Shown: positions 31,987 through 43,054 of the stretch, one piece after another
Layout: each line of letters begins with the position of its first letter
Numbering within the stretch: the first letter of the stretch is position 1
DNA from: Strigamia acuminata
Taxonomy: Eukaryota > Arthropoda > Chilopoda > Geophilomorpha > Linotaeniidae
NCBI GenBank assembly: GCA_949358305.1
Contig: OX442314.1
Span: 28,381,118 to 28,445,117, forward strand
Reading direction: 5' to 3'
DNA length: 64,000 nt
Notes under the pieces: model-generated
What the model was told of the DNA's origin: nothing
Seen by the model: only the letters and a program-made list of their open reading frames with translations
Database searches by the model: none
Program-made: the position numbers and the translations under genes

Positions 31987-33271
31987 AACTAAACTTAAAA
32001 CTAAGAAAATTTCCTAAGTCTGAGAGATAACGATGAAGTTGCAAACGTTCAGGAGGATCGCAAACGAAGCAGTGGTCACACTAGTTCGAAAGGAAGTAAG
32101 GGTACTTCGATACACCTCTCTGATTGGTCAAGTATCAACGCTAGTCTCGCGAGAGTCCAATCTCGTCCGAGATTGGTGGAAATCACTAACTTCGTGGAAC
32201 CTTAATCTTGTCAGATTTCAGTGTTATGACGTAGTCACAAACAATATGGATACTTTTCAAAGTACCCTAAAATATTATCAAATTTATGTAATAAAATGAC
32301 CATTCCATGAGAATTTTAAAGTATTAAAACCCACAATTTTAATAAAGCGCGTCAAATCGTTTGAATCGACGGCTTCTCTGCACAACCTGGTTGCTAGGCA
32401 ACACAACAGTGAGAATTTTTCTTCGCTAAAATTCGAACGGTACTCCATTCGTAAAAATTCGATTCCAACGCCTTGAAATCACGATTTTTAACCAACATTC
32501 CAATGTAAATCACGTCTGTAAAATAAGGTAAACCCACTTTGAAATAAAATATAAATTTTAATTCCTTCGAAAAAGCGTCAATTTTCTTTCTAATTTATTT
32601 AGGCAAATAAATTTAGGTTTGACTTGAAGTCTCAAGCAAAATACATATAAAAGAATATTCTAAAATTAAAACAACTGTTAAATTGATAGAATTCTTTAAG
32701 AATTCCATCAAAAGTCAACTTTTCAAAATTAGGCCCGACCGCGTGGTTTTGTCAGATTGTCAACGACAAAATGACGTTACCCGGGCGGAACCAACTTCAA
32801 CAAGTTCGGGCAAGATTCTCCGTTCTCAGGGTTTAGGCCTTTAGGCCTGACCACGCGGTAGAAATTACTATTTTGTTAAAACAAATAATTTCCACTGCGG
32901 AGAAAACAGAATAAAGTGAGTGACACTTATTATCTTGCGAGAAGTTCTAAAACAGAATAAAATATATTAAACACTTATAAATCTCAAACGAAATTTATTT
33001 TACACACAAAAATCACCATAAACGTTACATTACTCGAGTTCACCATAGACATGCAAAACTTCAAATTTTATTTAAAATTTGGCAGCCTATCTCGGTAGAA
33101 CCTCCACTTGTGACGGTTCTAACGAGATTCCTATAAAAAGAAAAACATTATACATACATGGATTCTATCACACAAAAATTTCATTCGAAATTTTATCACC
33201 GTAAGCACATTTCCGAATTCTCATACACATAATACACAAACTCAAAATTCATTTGAATTTTTTGCAGCCTT
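31987..33271 (-). other. Untranslated leader of the Gypsy element
   Basis: Between PBS and gag; no ORF of note in sense. It contains a diverged tandem copy of the U5 end plus PBS (period about 183 bp). Packaging signals would be expected here but cannot be identified by eye. Confidence 0.5.
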
Positions 33272-33289
33272 ATCTCGGTAGAACCTCCA
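33272..33289 (-). other. Primer-binding site, tRNA-Gln-like
   Basis: Two bases inside the 5' LTR, the minus strand reads TGGAGGTTCTACCGAGAT, complementary to the 3' end of a tRNA-Gln (acceptor ...AACCT-CCA), possibly with one mismatch to the common insect form. A second copy is at 33089-33106. Confidence 0.65.
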
Positions 33290-33291
33290 CT

Positions 33292-35026
33292 TGTGACGAT
33301 TCTACTTTTGGGCTAATTTATTAGTCCTTTTGAGATAGATAATTCGGTTTATACAAGACGTTGCTAAGTTTAACAACAACCTAACCGAGATAAGCTACGG
33401 AAGCCCTTACAAACATGAATATGTGATCAAGTAGGAATAACTTACAGTTTTAGTGTGCCATAACATATTTATTACTAAATATTAATGATAACAGAGATGG
33501 GTTCTGGACGCGTGTAAACAGGCGGCATCAACTGGTTGAGGATCCGGGCGAAGCCAAGGGATACGGCTGACTTGCGGCATCGTCACAAATAGCGCTACGG
33601 AGACGCATTTGGTCCGCAGCTCGAATATCTAATAATGCGAAGAATCCTTCGCATAAGTAGGAATATTCGGCAGAATATTCCATGTTCCAAATGAATAAAA
33701 GTAATTAGTGGAATACAACAAATGAATTGTTGTATAAATATTAATTGGGCGGGGACCGTCACGACAATTGAGAGAACGTCGCGGGAGTTGTTGAGACTCC
33801 ATCCGCCAGCATGCCTTACGACGACAAGATCTCGTGATCAGGCGCCGAGTATTTGTTTGTACGCTTTAATTCGCTGTCGGTGGTACCAACCACCAGGTAA
33901 ACATTTCTATGGACTTACCGGGTTTAAAAGATATTGCCAATACAGGATTACCAATGCCCGAGTAATTTATTTAACACGACATATTTATATATCATTCACG
34001 GGTTACTAACCCGGAGGGTACGATGGGGCGGGGACCGTCACGACGGTCGAGAGAACCATCGCGGGAGGATTTGACTCCTCCATCCGCCAGCATGCCTTAC
34101 GATGGCGGGATCCAACGATCGAGCACCGGGTAAAATATTATTTGGCCACTGCCGTTGGATTACCATTATCCAGGTAGTTATTTATCGCAACATCTGCAGA
34201 TATTACTCACGGGCTACCAACCCGGCGTGTTACCTGTGCATTAGGCCTTTACCGACTTTTAACGAGCGGAAGGACCAATCGTAGAAAGACGGGAACCTGC
34301 GTGGGCTGTTTACAACAACCATCCTGCAGCGGACTGTGGCCAGTTAGCTGAGGGACCTACTTTCATTTGGCAAGGTCGTACTGTATACGACCGTTATATT
34401 AAGCCACCGTACGAAGTCCTACTGTCCCGTAGAACAGCTGGCTAACGTTACGGGGCCATTTCATGCGAATGCATGTCTATTACCGGAGTTGGCCTTCCCG
34501 AAAAGGCCTTACAACAACAATAACAGATAGTAATGAATACTATCTGTGGAGAGCTGAGGTGGCCTGATGTGTCGATAGAGAATAATGAAATCAAACGATA
34601 ACAATTCAACTACAGACAATATACAAGTTCAGTTATCAAGCAAGCCAGCGGAAGTGAGAAACTGGAGCTTATATAGTTCTGTAGAACTACTAGATTGGCG
34701 ACAGCCAATCAGCGTACGAATCGGCGGATTCGTGGGTCACTAGTCCGGACCTAATATATGACTATGTCCAGATGGGCCCAGTTGGGGGCAGGAAGGGTCC
34801 AATTGGTTCCCTTCAACAGGTAAGTAATGTAAATATTGATTCGATAGAATCAACTTGTCAAGTAAATAATACTTAATTTATATCGAATAAAATAGTTATA
34901 TTTTATTCACCGTGTTTAAATAATTATTTATCACACTTTTAGTTTTATCGAGTTTGAATTACGCGCGTTTGGTAAACAGCGCCATCTATTGTGAACATTG
35001 ATAAATACGGATTTGTAATCATCACA
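33292..35026 (-). repeat. 5' LTR of the Gypsy element
   Basis: Begins (minus strand) TGTGATGATT and ends ATCGTCACA. It is the upstream LTR because the element lies on the minus strand. It contains many short perfect hairpins and two GC-rich tandem units. Short open frames in it recur in the 3' LTR only because the LTRs are nearly identical. Confidence 0.95.
34668..34710 (-). promoter_or_regulatory. Predicted LTR core promoter (TATA plus ATTGGC box)
   Basis: On the minus strand a GATTGGC element (34693-34710, itself a perfect 7-bp hairpin) is followed about 20 nt downstream by TATATAAG (34668-34675). Start of transcription would be expected about 30 nt further, near 34640. The equivalent sites in the 3' LTR are at 22496-22513 and 22471-22478. 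Confidence 0.55.
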
Positions 35027-35344
35027 ATGGTAACCTAAAATTATAAAGATTTATTACAACCCAGTGCAGTAACTCATACCGTATGGTGTCAACCCCTTTG
35101 ACTTTCCCCATGCATGGACCTCCTCTGAGTCCTCTTGTACCAGCCCATACAGAATCTTTAGTTAATTTTGTAAATTTAGCTTCTAAATTTAGAAAAGACT
35201 TAAAATAAAAAAACAAGAAAATTTGAGATAGATACACGACAATCTTATTTTGCATTCTGATGTCACCCTGATTGATGGTGTAAGCCAGTGCAGTCCGCAC
35301 TCCCTGAACTCTGGTAAATAATCTCTATTTCTACCGTAACTTTG

Positions 35345-35830
35345 GTGTGGAGTTTTTCGGGTTCGAGACAGACATGTTAGGTCGCCAGAGGGCGCTTGGA
35401 CGTAACACCGCTAACACGTGCATTGTCAAGACGCCCGATAGACGTTTATTGGCAACAGCCAATAGGAGCGAGCGATTGTTGTATTTAAACAGGGTTATTT
35501 TGTAATAATAAAGAACTAAAGAACACTTTTGAATTTAAACTAGCAGAGTGTGTGTCGTGCACTGATGGTCCACCATTGTTTATTTTCGGAGTCAGCTGTC
35601 AATTAGTTTTGATAGTTTATGGAGTGTTTTGCACTCCATCTTATTTTTGATAATTTGCGCCATCTGTACTTTCATGCAAATAAAATTCATTTATGCTAAT
35701 TCTACACTACTGGCTGGTCACTGCTCCAATCCAATCCAGCCGTATTATTGCAATCCAATTGCATCCATTTTCCATCCACACAATCCAAGCACAAGATCAC
35801 ATCAGTTTACACTACAAGTAGAACTTCTGG
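35345..35830 (+). mobile_element. LTR-like insertion in intron 9 of gene C
   Basis: Absent from gene B. It contains GTATTTAAACAGGG, AATAATAAAG and a segment (AGACG..CCGATAGACGTTT..ATTG..AACAGCCAAT) shared in reverse with 43870-44050. Exact ends were not resolved. The plus-strand ORF running into it (35629-36072) is partly the antisense of exon 9 and is not a gene. Confidence 0.5.
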
Positions 35831-36987
35831 ATTTTGAGGGCCCAAGTAGCAACGTTCAAATCTGTGAAGAAATATTACTCACTTGCATCGAACAAAATTA
35901 TAAATCATTTTTTTATAACAATCATCCTCGCATCGTTTGTATTTGTCGTGGTCAAGACAAGGTTGTGCTCGTAAGTTTAATCGAACGATCTAAAATAGAG
36001 CAAATGTTTCAAGAGTGTATATGTAATAAACTGATGTATTACTTTAATCATCTTAAATGTAATAACAACTAAGGTGTTATCTACAATACTTCTTCTACTT
36101 CTGAGAATTGATGGTATTTTAGCATCATTTTGTCGAAAGTATATCTACAAAAGAAATTACGATTACCAACAATTTCTACATTTACACATGTAACTAAACA
36201 TAACCACAGTACAAGTAGTTCGCCTGGGCAATTTACACCTCTGATCCCATCCATCTAAGCAGTTTACCATTAACCATGACTTTCCCTAAAACGTACATTA
36301 CGTTACGTGAAAAATATTATAAAGAATCAATCTGTACTGAGGGACTACTACGGTAGTAACTTATTACACATTGATCAAGACATACAAGACGGCAGAAAAG
36401 TTGGCACATTGACGTGTCCAGTCTTGTAGTCAGTGTTAAGATCTGAAATTTCAGATATTAATAGCTACTGTTCTACCAGATTTTTTAAATTGAATATTCC
36501 ATCTTTTCATTGTCATTTTTACCGTACGGATTACTTAAAATTGCAACAACATTTTCAAGTTTTCTTTTAACTGAATTGTAGCTCAATAATGGTAAAATGT
36601 AGAATGATATCTTTAACACTACGATTCATTCATTTATTTTGTTATCTTTAAAAAATTGTATGAAAATTGGTCATGACCTGAACTTAGTTTTGACCAATAT
36701 TCCATTTATTTGTCAAGGAATTGTACATTACTTCATACTCATGCTGATTACATATTTGACCTGCCAATGGTTGCAGACTAAAAAATATTAGTGATATAGG
36801 TAGCTCCGGCAAATTTCAGTGGTGCTGCAACAAGATAAAGCTCGTATTAATTTTTCATGTACAATTTATATAAAATGTCTAGTTATGTACGTATATCAGA
36901 TTGAAAGCATGTTCCAGTGGGCATAGCTATTTTACTCCATGTTACATTAGTTCTTACTCCAGTAACCTGCAAAAACATTTATGATCA

Positions 36988-37566
36988 TGTGACCGGCAGG
37001 CCACCTGGGTGACCTGCGGCACTGCCACACACCACCATACGGCCCCAAAGGTCAAACCCCTCTGTGGGTAATTGACCTAGCCCGGGGAGGAGGGAGTGGA
37101 GTGGTGTGGTGAGGAGAGGAGTGGAGGAGAGAGAGTTGTAATAGACACGGCCTGAGAAGGACGTGTCTGGAGTGGCTCCCCGAGAGGAGAAGGTGTTCAT
37201 CTGGGAGGGACAAGAAGTGTCCCGGTTTGGACTCTGTACTCCTCACCATTCACCACGATGATACTCAGTACAGCGGCTGAGCCCGTTGTGCAGCCTCCAT
37301 GAGTGGACGCGTGGGTCATAGGTAAGTACAACATGAATGCCTAGTCGAACCGACCACGTCACCCATTGGGTTCCCACCCAGTGTGTGACGGGCCGGTTGC
37401 CGGTGCGGCGTGCCTTTGTGGCACCAGCGCAGCGGGTAACGGGATTCCCCATACCCCTAGACAACGCAATAAAGGCCAACCAACCAATATTGTGGGATTC
37501 TCCGTTATTTCACGTGAAGTATGCTTCCCTACCCAGTGTTCTCAGTCCCCTGACTACATTGGCACA
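36988..37566. mobile_element. Solo LTR, 579 bp, TSD ATCA
   Basis: TGTGACCGGC...TTGGCACA, flanked by ATCA at 36984-36987 and 37567-37570. The uninterrupted sequence is at about 119-140 in gene A. A GGGACA/TGTCCC hairpin lies at 37207-37223. Lies in intron 5 of gene C. Confidence 0.85.
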
Positions 37567-38493
37567 ATCAACTTTCAGTTAATTAACATACGTTTGTAGA
37601 TTAAACAATTGTATGTAACCAAAGGTACCCTCGCTCTGTTTATTAAATGGTGCAACCTGAGTTTGAAACCCTCTCTAAAAATCAGTTCTGTTCATAGCAC
37701 AAAAACTGTAACCCATTATGAAAATAACATCCTAAAACAACAGAATTTATCTTAATTATGTTATTATTATTTTCTATTCTACATTCTACCTAGAACATCC
37801 ACTTCATTAGTATAAAATTTGCTTTTGTCTTTAAGAAACCGTAAAGAATTGTTTTAAAATGAATTCCTTTATGATTTAATGTCAGCAAATGTTTGATTTG
37901 TATATGTATTTTAGATACCTAGTCTGGAGTCGTGAAAACCTTTCTCGAGCGAAAAGAGGTCGTGAGTGGAAAAAGTTTGTTCTCAACTGTTTTTACATAA
38001 AGATTATGTTTGATGTACAGCAGATCCCCAACTTACGTACACACCGTGGCTCGACCCACCCAGATATCCCAGTACTAAATTTGTACCCAGTCCAGCCCTG
38101 GTTACAAACATCCAAACTTAAAAGATACCAATTACAAATTAAGTTTACGTGGTTGGGACTAGGATAAGCACAAATAATAAACAACAATATATTGTTGTTT
38201 ATTACGCAGTAATTTATAATAAAATCATAAAATCATAAAAAAAATATGATTCAAAAATGTTTTTCTTAATTACAGGGGTAAACAATTTTTTCACTTTGTA
38301 TGTAGATCCTTGACAGCAGAACAAGTGCTTGGAACTCTACTACGGTAATTCAAAAGTTGAGGACCTGCTGTATATATGCATAATCTCGCTTTCATGTGAT
38401 TGGATGCAGAATGCTGGGTGCATTCGTATTCAATCCTTGATATTGGCGCCCTCTTGCAAACACGGATGCCAAAATTTTATTTGGTCTATAAAC

Positions 38494-39115
38494 TGTCACG
38501 ATTAATTCAATGTTGGGGAATTAATTTAACAAAATTATCGCGGGAAGGTGGAATTTGCGCAATGTTAGGGCAAAGGCTCGTGGATTTCCCTTAACTTGGT
38601 CATCGTCAAATAAGGACATCGGGTGATTAAAAAAAATCCTGGTTCGCTGTGATTCAACATTATTTATATTCGACAGTATCGGACTCACGGTTGGTATATA
38701 CCGTAACTAATCACGCAGAGGGTGAAAAATGTCTTCAGGCATGTAAATATAAAATAGCGGGTCATAAGCGGCGCGGTAGGATTATTATTATGGAGGAGCG
38801 CTTGTGAGGACGCAAAATTAATAATGGGTGACGTTCTCAAACTAAAATCTAGGAGTAGAAGCTCGGTCAAAGGTAGAAAGAGAAATGATTTTAATGAGTA
38901 GAAATGAAATTAAGTCACCTTGATCATATGTTGATTGGCCTCATCAACTATGATCGGACGTGAAGGAAGAAATAAAGTTGATTGTTGAAAATAATGTGAT
39001 GCGCAAATCTTTGCGCATACATTTAGAAGAATGAATCAGCAAAATAAAATAGAATGAAAATAATACAAAATAGAAAAATAAGAATAGGTCAAATCAAAAT
39101 AAAAAATAGGGTACG
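38494..39115. mobile_element. LTR-type, hairpin-rich insertion in intron 5 of gene C
   Basis: Absent from gene B. Hairpins: ATTAATTC/GAATTAAT at 38501-38525; a 13-bp stem with one bulge at 38922-38955; ATGCGCAAA/TTTGCGCAT with a 2-nt loop at 38999-39018. The start TGTCACG fits an LTR end; the other end is uncertain. Confidence 0.5.
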
Positions 39116-39949
39116 TAGCATGTAAGTTGACGTTATGTGTATGTGTATCAAGATGGGTCCACACCTGCGTAACATCGCGATGTATATGCAGATGTGAACC
39201 CATCTTTAGAGGAATACTTACCAAATAGGCATTGGCCATTGCAAGTTTATTCATCGCAGGCGTTTGGTATCGCCACACATCTTCTATTGACGGTTTTTTG
39301 TTCTTGATAGTCATGTTCATTAAATTGATAAAATGAATCTTGCATTCATTCTTGCCTATTTCTTTAGCATATTTCCTCCTGAAGGTAGTCATTACGGATC
39401 CATCCATACATGCAATTAAATTGGGTAAATACAATGTGTGATTTTCTTGAATAATTACCACATATCTTGTCGGCTCACTCATATATAATGCGATTCTTTC
39501 TTTGCTCACATAAACTGCCAATATCGCAGAAGTAAATATAAGCATTAAATTCAATGTAGATTGCAGTAGAAGTTTTTTTTGTGGCTGCTGCATCACACTT
39601 TGAGAAACATCTTTCTTTTTGTCGATGACCAAATGCATTTGCTTAGTAGTTTTCTTTTTTATGCTCGCTTTAAGTTGGGCAGGTCTGATGTATTTAGACA
39701 AAATGAGAACAAACATTTGAGCAATTTCAATCAAAGACAGAAGAGAAAATCCCAAAGAGAATCCCAAATTGCCCCCAAAATCGATCAATAAGTTTGGAAT
39801 GGTGTAAATGTAGGTTTCTGTCATTCTGACAAACAATTCTTCCAATACTTTAAAATTGAGACTTATTAGATCTTTGCCACTTGGTTCATCTTGAAAATCT
39901 AACTTAAAACATAATAATTTTGAGAATGATGTATAAAAATACAATTATA

Positions 39950-40332
39950 CTCTGGCTGACCGTAAGTGGGTACCCAGTTCATATTGGCCAAGCCTGTTTA
40001 CTCCTAATGTTGCCGTTATATTACCACCAGCAAAAGTAGTTTTTTTTCACTCAATTTTTGTGATTATTGTAATGATTAAAATAATATCATTTTAATTGGA
40101 TTTTATAATAGAATAATTTTCGAATTTATAAAATACAATTTTATGCTGTTTTTAGTTTAATACACATGTCTGTTTAGTTTAGTGATTACTTTACCTGGAA
40201 AGCACACAATTTTGAATTTTGCCAATTACCTAGGCTATCGATTGCAATGTCTGTACATCTATTGTGTTTCTGGTGTTTTGGCTTACTTTTAGGTATACCA
40301 GTGAAATGGCTCGGCCAATAGGTGAGCCAGAG
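39950..40332. mobile_element. Mariner-like MITE (383 bp, TA flanks)
   Basis: Ends CTCTGGCT and AGCCAGAG with TA on both sides (39948-39949 and 40333-40334), inside intron 4 of gene C. Interior similar to 3757-4138. Confidence 0.7.
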
Positions 40333-41110
40333 TATAGAAGATGTTATCGTTTAACTTGTATCAGAATAGAGTAGAAACAAATAAACATTCTGTTCACAAG
40401 GTCTCAAGCAACCACAATCGAACGATGGCAGTGTAGTCGTTTCATGGAAATATGCTTCGTCATACATTTCAGCCACAATTGATTTGTTTGACTCTAAACT
40501 GCAATCCATCAAAGTTTTGTTGGACATAAAAGGCAACCTGGTAAGTCAAAAATCTATGAGTTTATCAATATTTAGATGTTGCATGCAATTAGACCTGCAT
40601 CGTTGAGGAGTTTTTTTCCTCACACAATCTTCGTAGCATTGGGTTTCCTTTTTCTTATCCGGTTCACAATAGGGATGTCTCGAAGCTAAAAATTGATACT
40701 ACCAAAAAACAAATGCAGCATTACTATATTTGGTAATCCATCACAATAAACACGATGGACAAGCTGACATCTGATATATTCAAACTTATAAACGTTTGTA
40801 ATGCACTACAAATTTCACAATATCTGCAACAGGTTAATTGAGCTTACACTTCGAATGAAAAATTGCATATCAGATTCAATTCCTGACGCCACCGAGAAAG
40901 TATATTGGTGAGACATAACGCCAACTACCGCTGTCATCTAATATTCAAGTGTGTAAAAATAAAAGTATTACGTTACAAACTCCAATAAAATCGTAAAAAA
41001 TGAGATTCTTATCGAAATTTGTGGCTTGACACAGTTGGTGCTATTCGTTTTGAAGAGTAGGTGTAATTTCATGTTTTGTGCTAATTTTCGATCTGGTATA
41101 CTTAAACTTA

Positions 41111-41215
41111 GGGGCCGTTCATAAATTACGTAACGCACAATTTGGGATTTTTAGACCCCCTCCCTCCCCCCTCTGTAACATAGTCGTAACATAGTCGTAA
41201 CTTATGGACGGCCTC
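41111..41215. mobile_element. Short Harbinger-like MITE (105 bp, TSD TTA)
   Basis: Same GGGGCCGT...CGGCC ends as 2446-2844, flanked by TTA at 41108-41110 and 41216-41218. Internally deleted; in intron 2 of gene C. Confidence 0.75.
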
Positions 41216-41843
41216 TTATACACTTTTGTAATGCACTACAAATTTCACAATATCTACAAACACAACAGGTTAATTAAGCTTACACTTCGAATAAAAACGT
41301 GAATATCAGATTCAATTCCTGACACCACCGAGAAAGTATATTGGTAAGACATGACGCCAACTACCGCTGACATCTAATATTCAAGTGTGTAAAAAAAGTA
41401 TAAGTTACAAACTCCAATAAAATAATAAATGATGAGATTCTTACCGTAATTTGTGGCTCGATACAATTGGTTCTATTCGTTTTAAAGAGTATGTGAAATT
41501 TCATATTGGGGGCTAATTTTCGATCTATAGATTTAGCCAAAAATATTAAAACCTCAAAATTATTTTATTTTGTTTTAATTTCTAACTTCTTTTAATTTCT
41601 AAGACCAAAGATCGTCCACCGACATCATTTCGATAGCTTAGTGAAAATTCTGTGTTATCCTTTCTAGAAATTCCTTCTTTAATTGTTGTTTCATGCAATA
41701 CAGTTTTGCCCTGAAAAGTTATACGAATATAGTTGTACCATAATTCAGGATATTACTGTATACGTATAAAATGCACACTACACGTACCCCCCCCCCCCCC
41801 CATTTAACTCCGATAATCAAGTTCCCTTTATAAATAACTACAC

Positions 41844-42013
41844 TGTGATATAGTGTTTATATGAATAATTGTAAAGATCGCCACGAGATGGCGATAGATT
41901 GTAAAGTGTGTGACCGAGGATATAAAGGTCGTTGAAGGCCAAATAAAGTCAGATAGGAATCAAGTACGAATGCGTGTGTGTGTCACCTTTATTGGACATG
42001 TTACGACATTACA
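41844..42013 (+). mobile_element. Very short solo LTR (170 bp, TSD TACAC)
   Basis: TGTGATATAG...CGACATTACA, flanked by the 5-bp duplication TACAC at 41839-41843 and 42014-42018. It contains GGATATAAAGG and AATAAAG in promoter-to-polyA order, so plus orientation is likely. Size fits a TRIM-like or small LTR family. Confidence 0.75.
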
Positions 42014-43054
42014 TACACATACGATAAAAAAATTATGGCATTATGTCCATGAATTTGCTGTCATTTACTGTCACGTCCATGAATAAAATTGAACAATTTC
42101 GGTCCCACTAACACTTGTTTTGCATTGTTTTTAATAACAATTTTTACAAGGATCTGAATACTTATTATAATGAGAATGACAACTGTAGGATGCTGGGCTT
42201 CAGCATCAGTGACCAATTCCCTGCATCCCATCGTTGCCCAGGAGATGGAATAATTCAGACAGAGCTTATGATTTAGTGTCTAACTTCACTTCCTGTTTTA
42301 CACAAGAAAGGTCATTTGTTGCTACTCTCTAACAGAGAAGCAAAGTAATTCTTTATTGTTTCTTTTCCTGACCAACCGTCGCTAAGGGGAAATATGGAAG
42401 CTGCATGACGACATCAGTGATTGTATTGGTAGCAATACTTGTACAAGCCTAACTTTTATCATTAAAAGCTAACAATTACTAGAACAATTTTATGTGGTGA
42501 CAGTACATAATATCAACAAATATCCCATCCGGTATTAATAAAATAATAGGATTAAATACCTGTCTTATCTTGACGTGCTGTAAATTGCTTGACATGTTGC
42601 TTTTTAACCAAAAATCTGTATAATTTTCAATTTTTACTGCTGCAGAAATCATTCCTTTCAGTGGCCAAATACAAACACGTAATCTTTCGATGTTGTCTCG
42701 CATTGAAGAAACTTCTTCTATTTTTTCCCAGTATTCGGACAAAGATCCGGTATCGAGACCAAAGTACCTCGTTTCTGGGAACGTCATTTCACCTATTGGA
42801 ACATATTCAATTTCAACTTTGATATGTCCATCGATGTAGAATTGGATTCTATCCATTGTCTGGTAACAGAAAATAATGCCACAAACGATCAAAACAACGA
42901 ACCAAAGTGCCCGGACTAAACTTCTCTTTTTTTTGTTGAAAACATTATCAATAAACTTCAAACTATCATTGCCTGACAGTGAAGTTTGCATTTCTTGCCG
43001 TACAAAACGACGAATATGACTTCGACGAAGCCTAAGAGCTTTCACCGCAGTCAT

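Larger units (their letters stand above)
21095..35026 (-). mobile_element. Full-length Ty3/Gypsy LTR retrotransposon, 13.9 kb
   Basis: Two 1735-bp LTRs flank a 10.46-kb interior with gag, protease, RT, RNase H and integrase in Ty3/Gypsy order, plus an extra ORF. TSD ATGG at 21091-21094 and 35027-35030. The pre-insertion sequence is preserved in gene B at 10497-10510. The LTRs are identical except for one difference I noticed (22549 T versus 34746 C), so insertion is recent. Transcription would run in the same direction as the disrupted channel gene. Two frame breaks in pol make it probably non-autonomous unless they are sequence errors. Confidence 0.93.
20648..43054 (-). pseudogene. Double-module DEG/ENaC gene C, split by a retrotransposon
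   Basis: Exons equivalent to gene B: 43054-42560, 41710-41587, 40685-40595, 40537-40356, 39898-39222, 36966-36891, 36824-36732, 36144-36043, 35989-35883, then 35034-35027 continued at 21090-20648. Exons 1-6, 8 and 9 have the same lengths as in B. Exon 2 keeps 124 nt using a shifted donor. Exon 7 is 93 nt instead of 89: a 4-nt insertion puts a TAG in frame. Exon 10 is interrupted after 8 nt by the Gypsy element, and its frame is otherwise open, with 10 extra C-terminal residues. Module 1 and the second TM1 remain intact, so a truncated product is possible. Three MITE or LTR insertions lie in its introns. Confidence 0.75.

Noticed and set aside
37243-37599. ORFs in 36985-37600
   Set aside because: They lie within a solo LTR and shift frame relative to each other; no domain.
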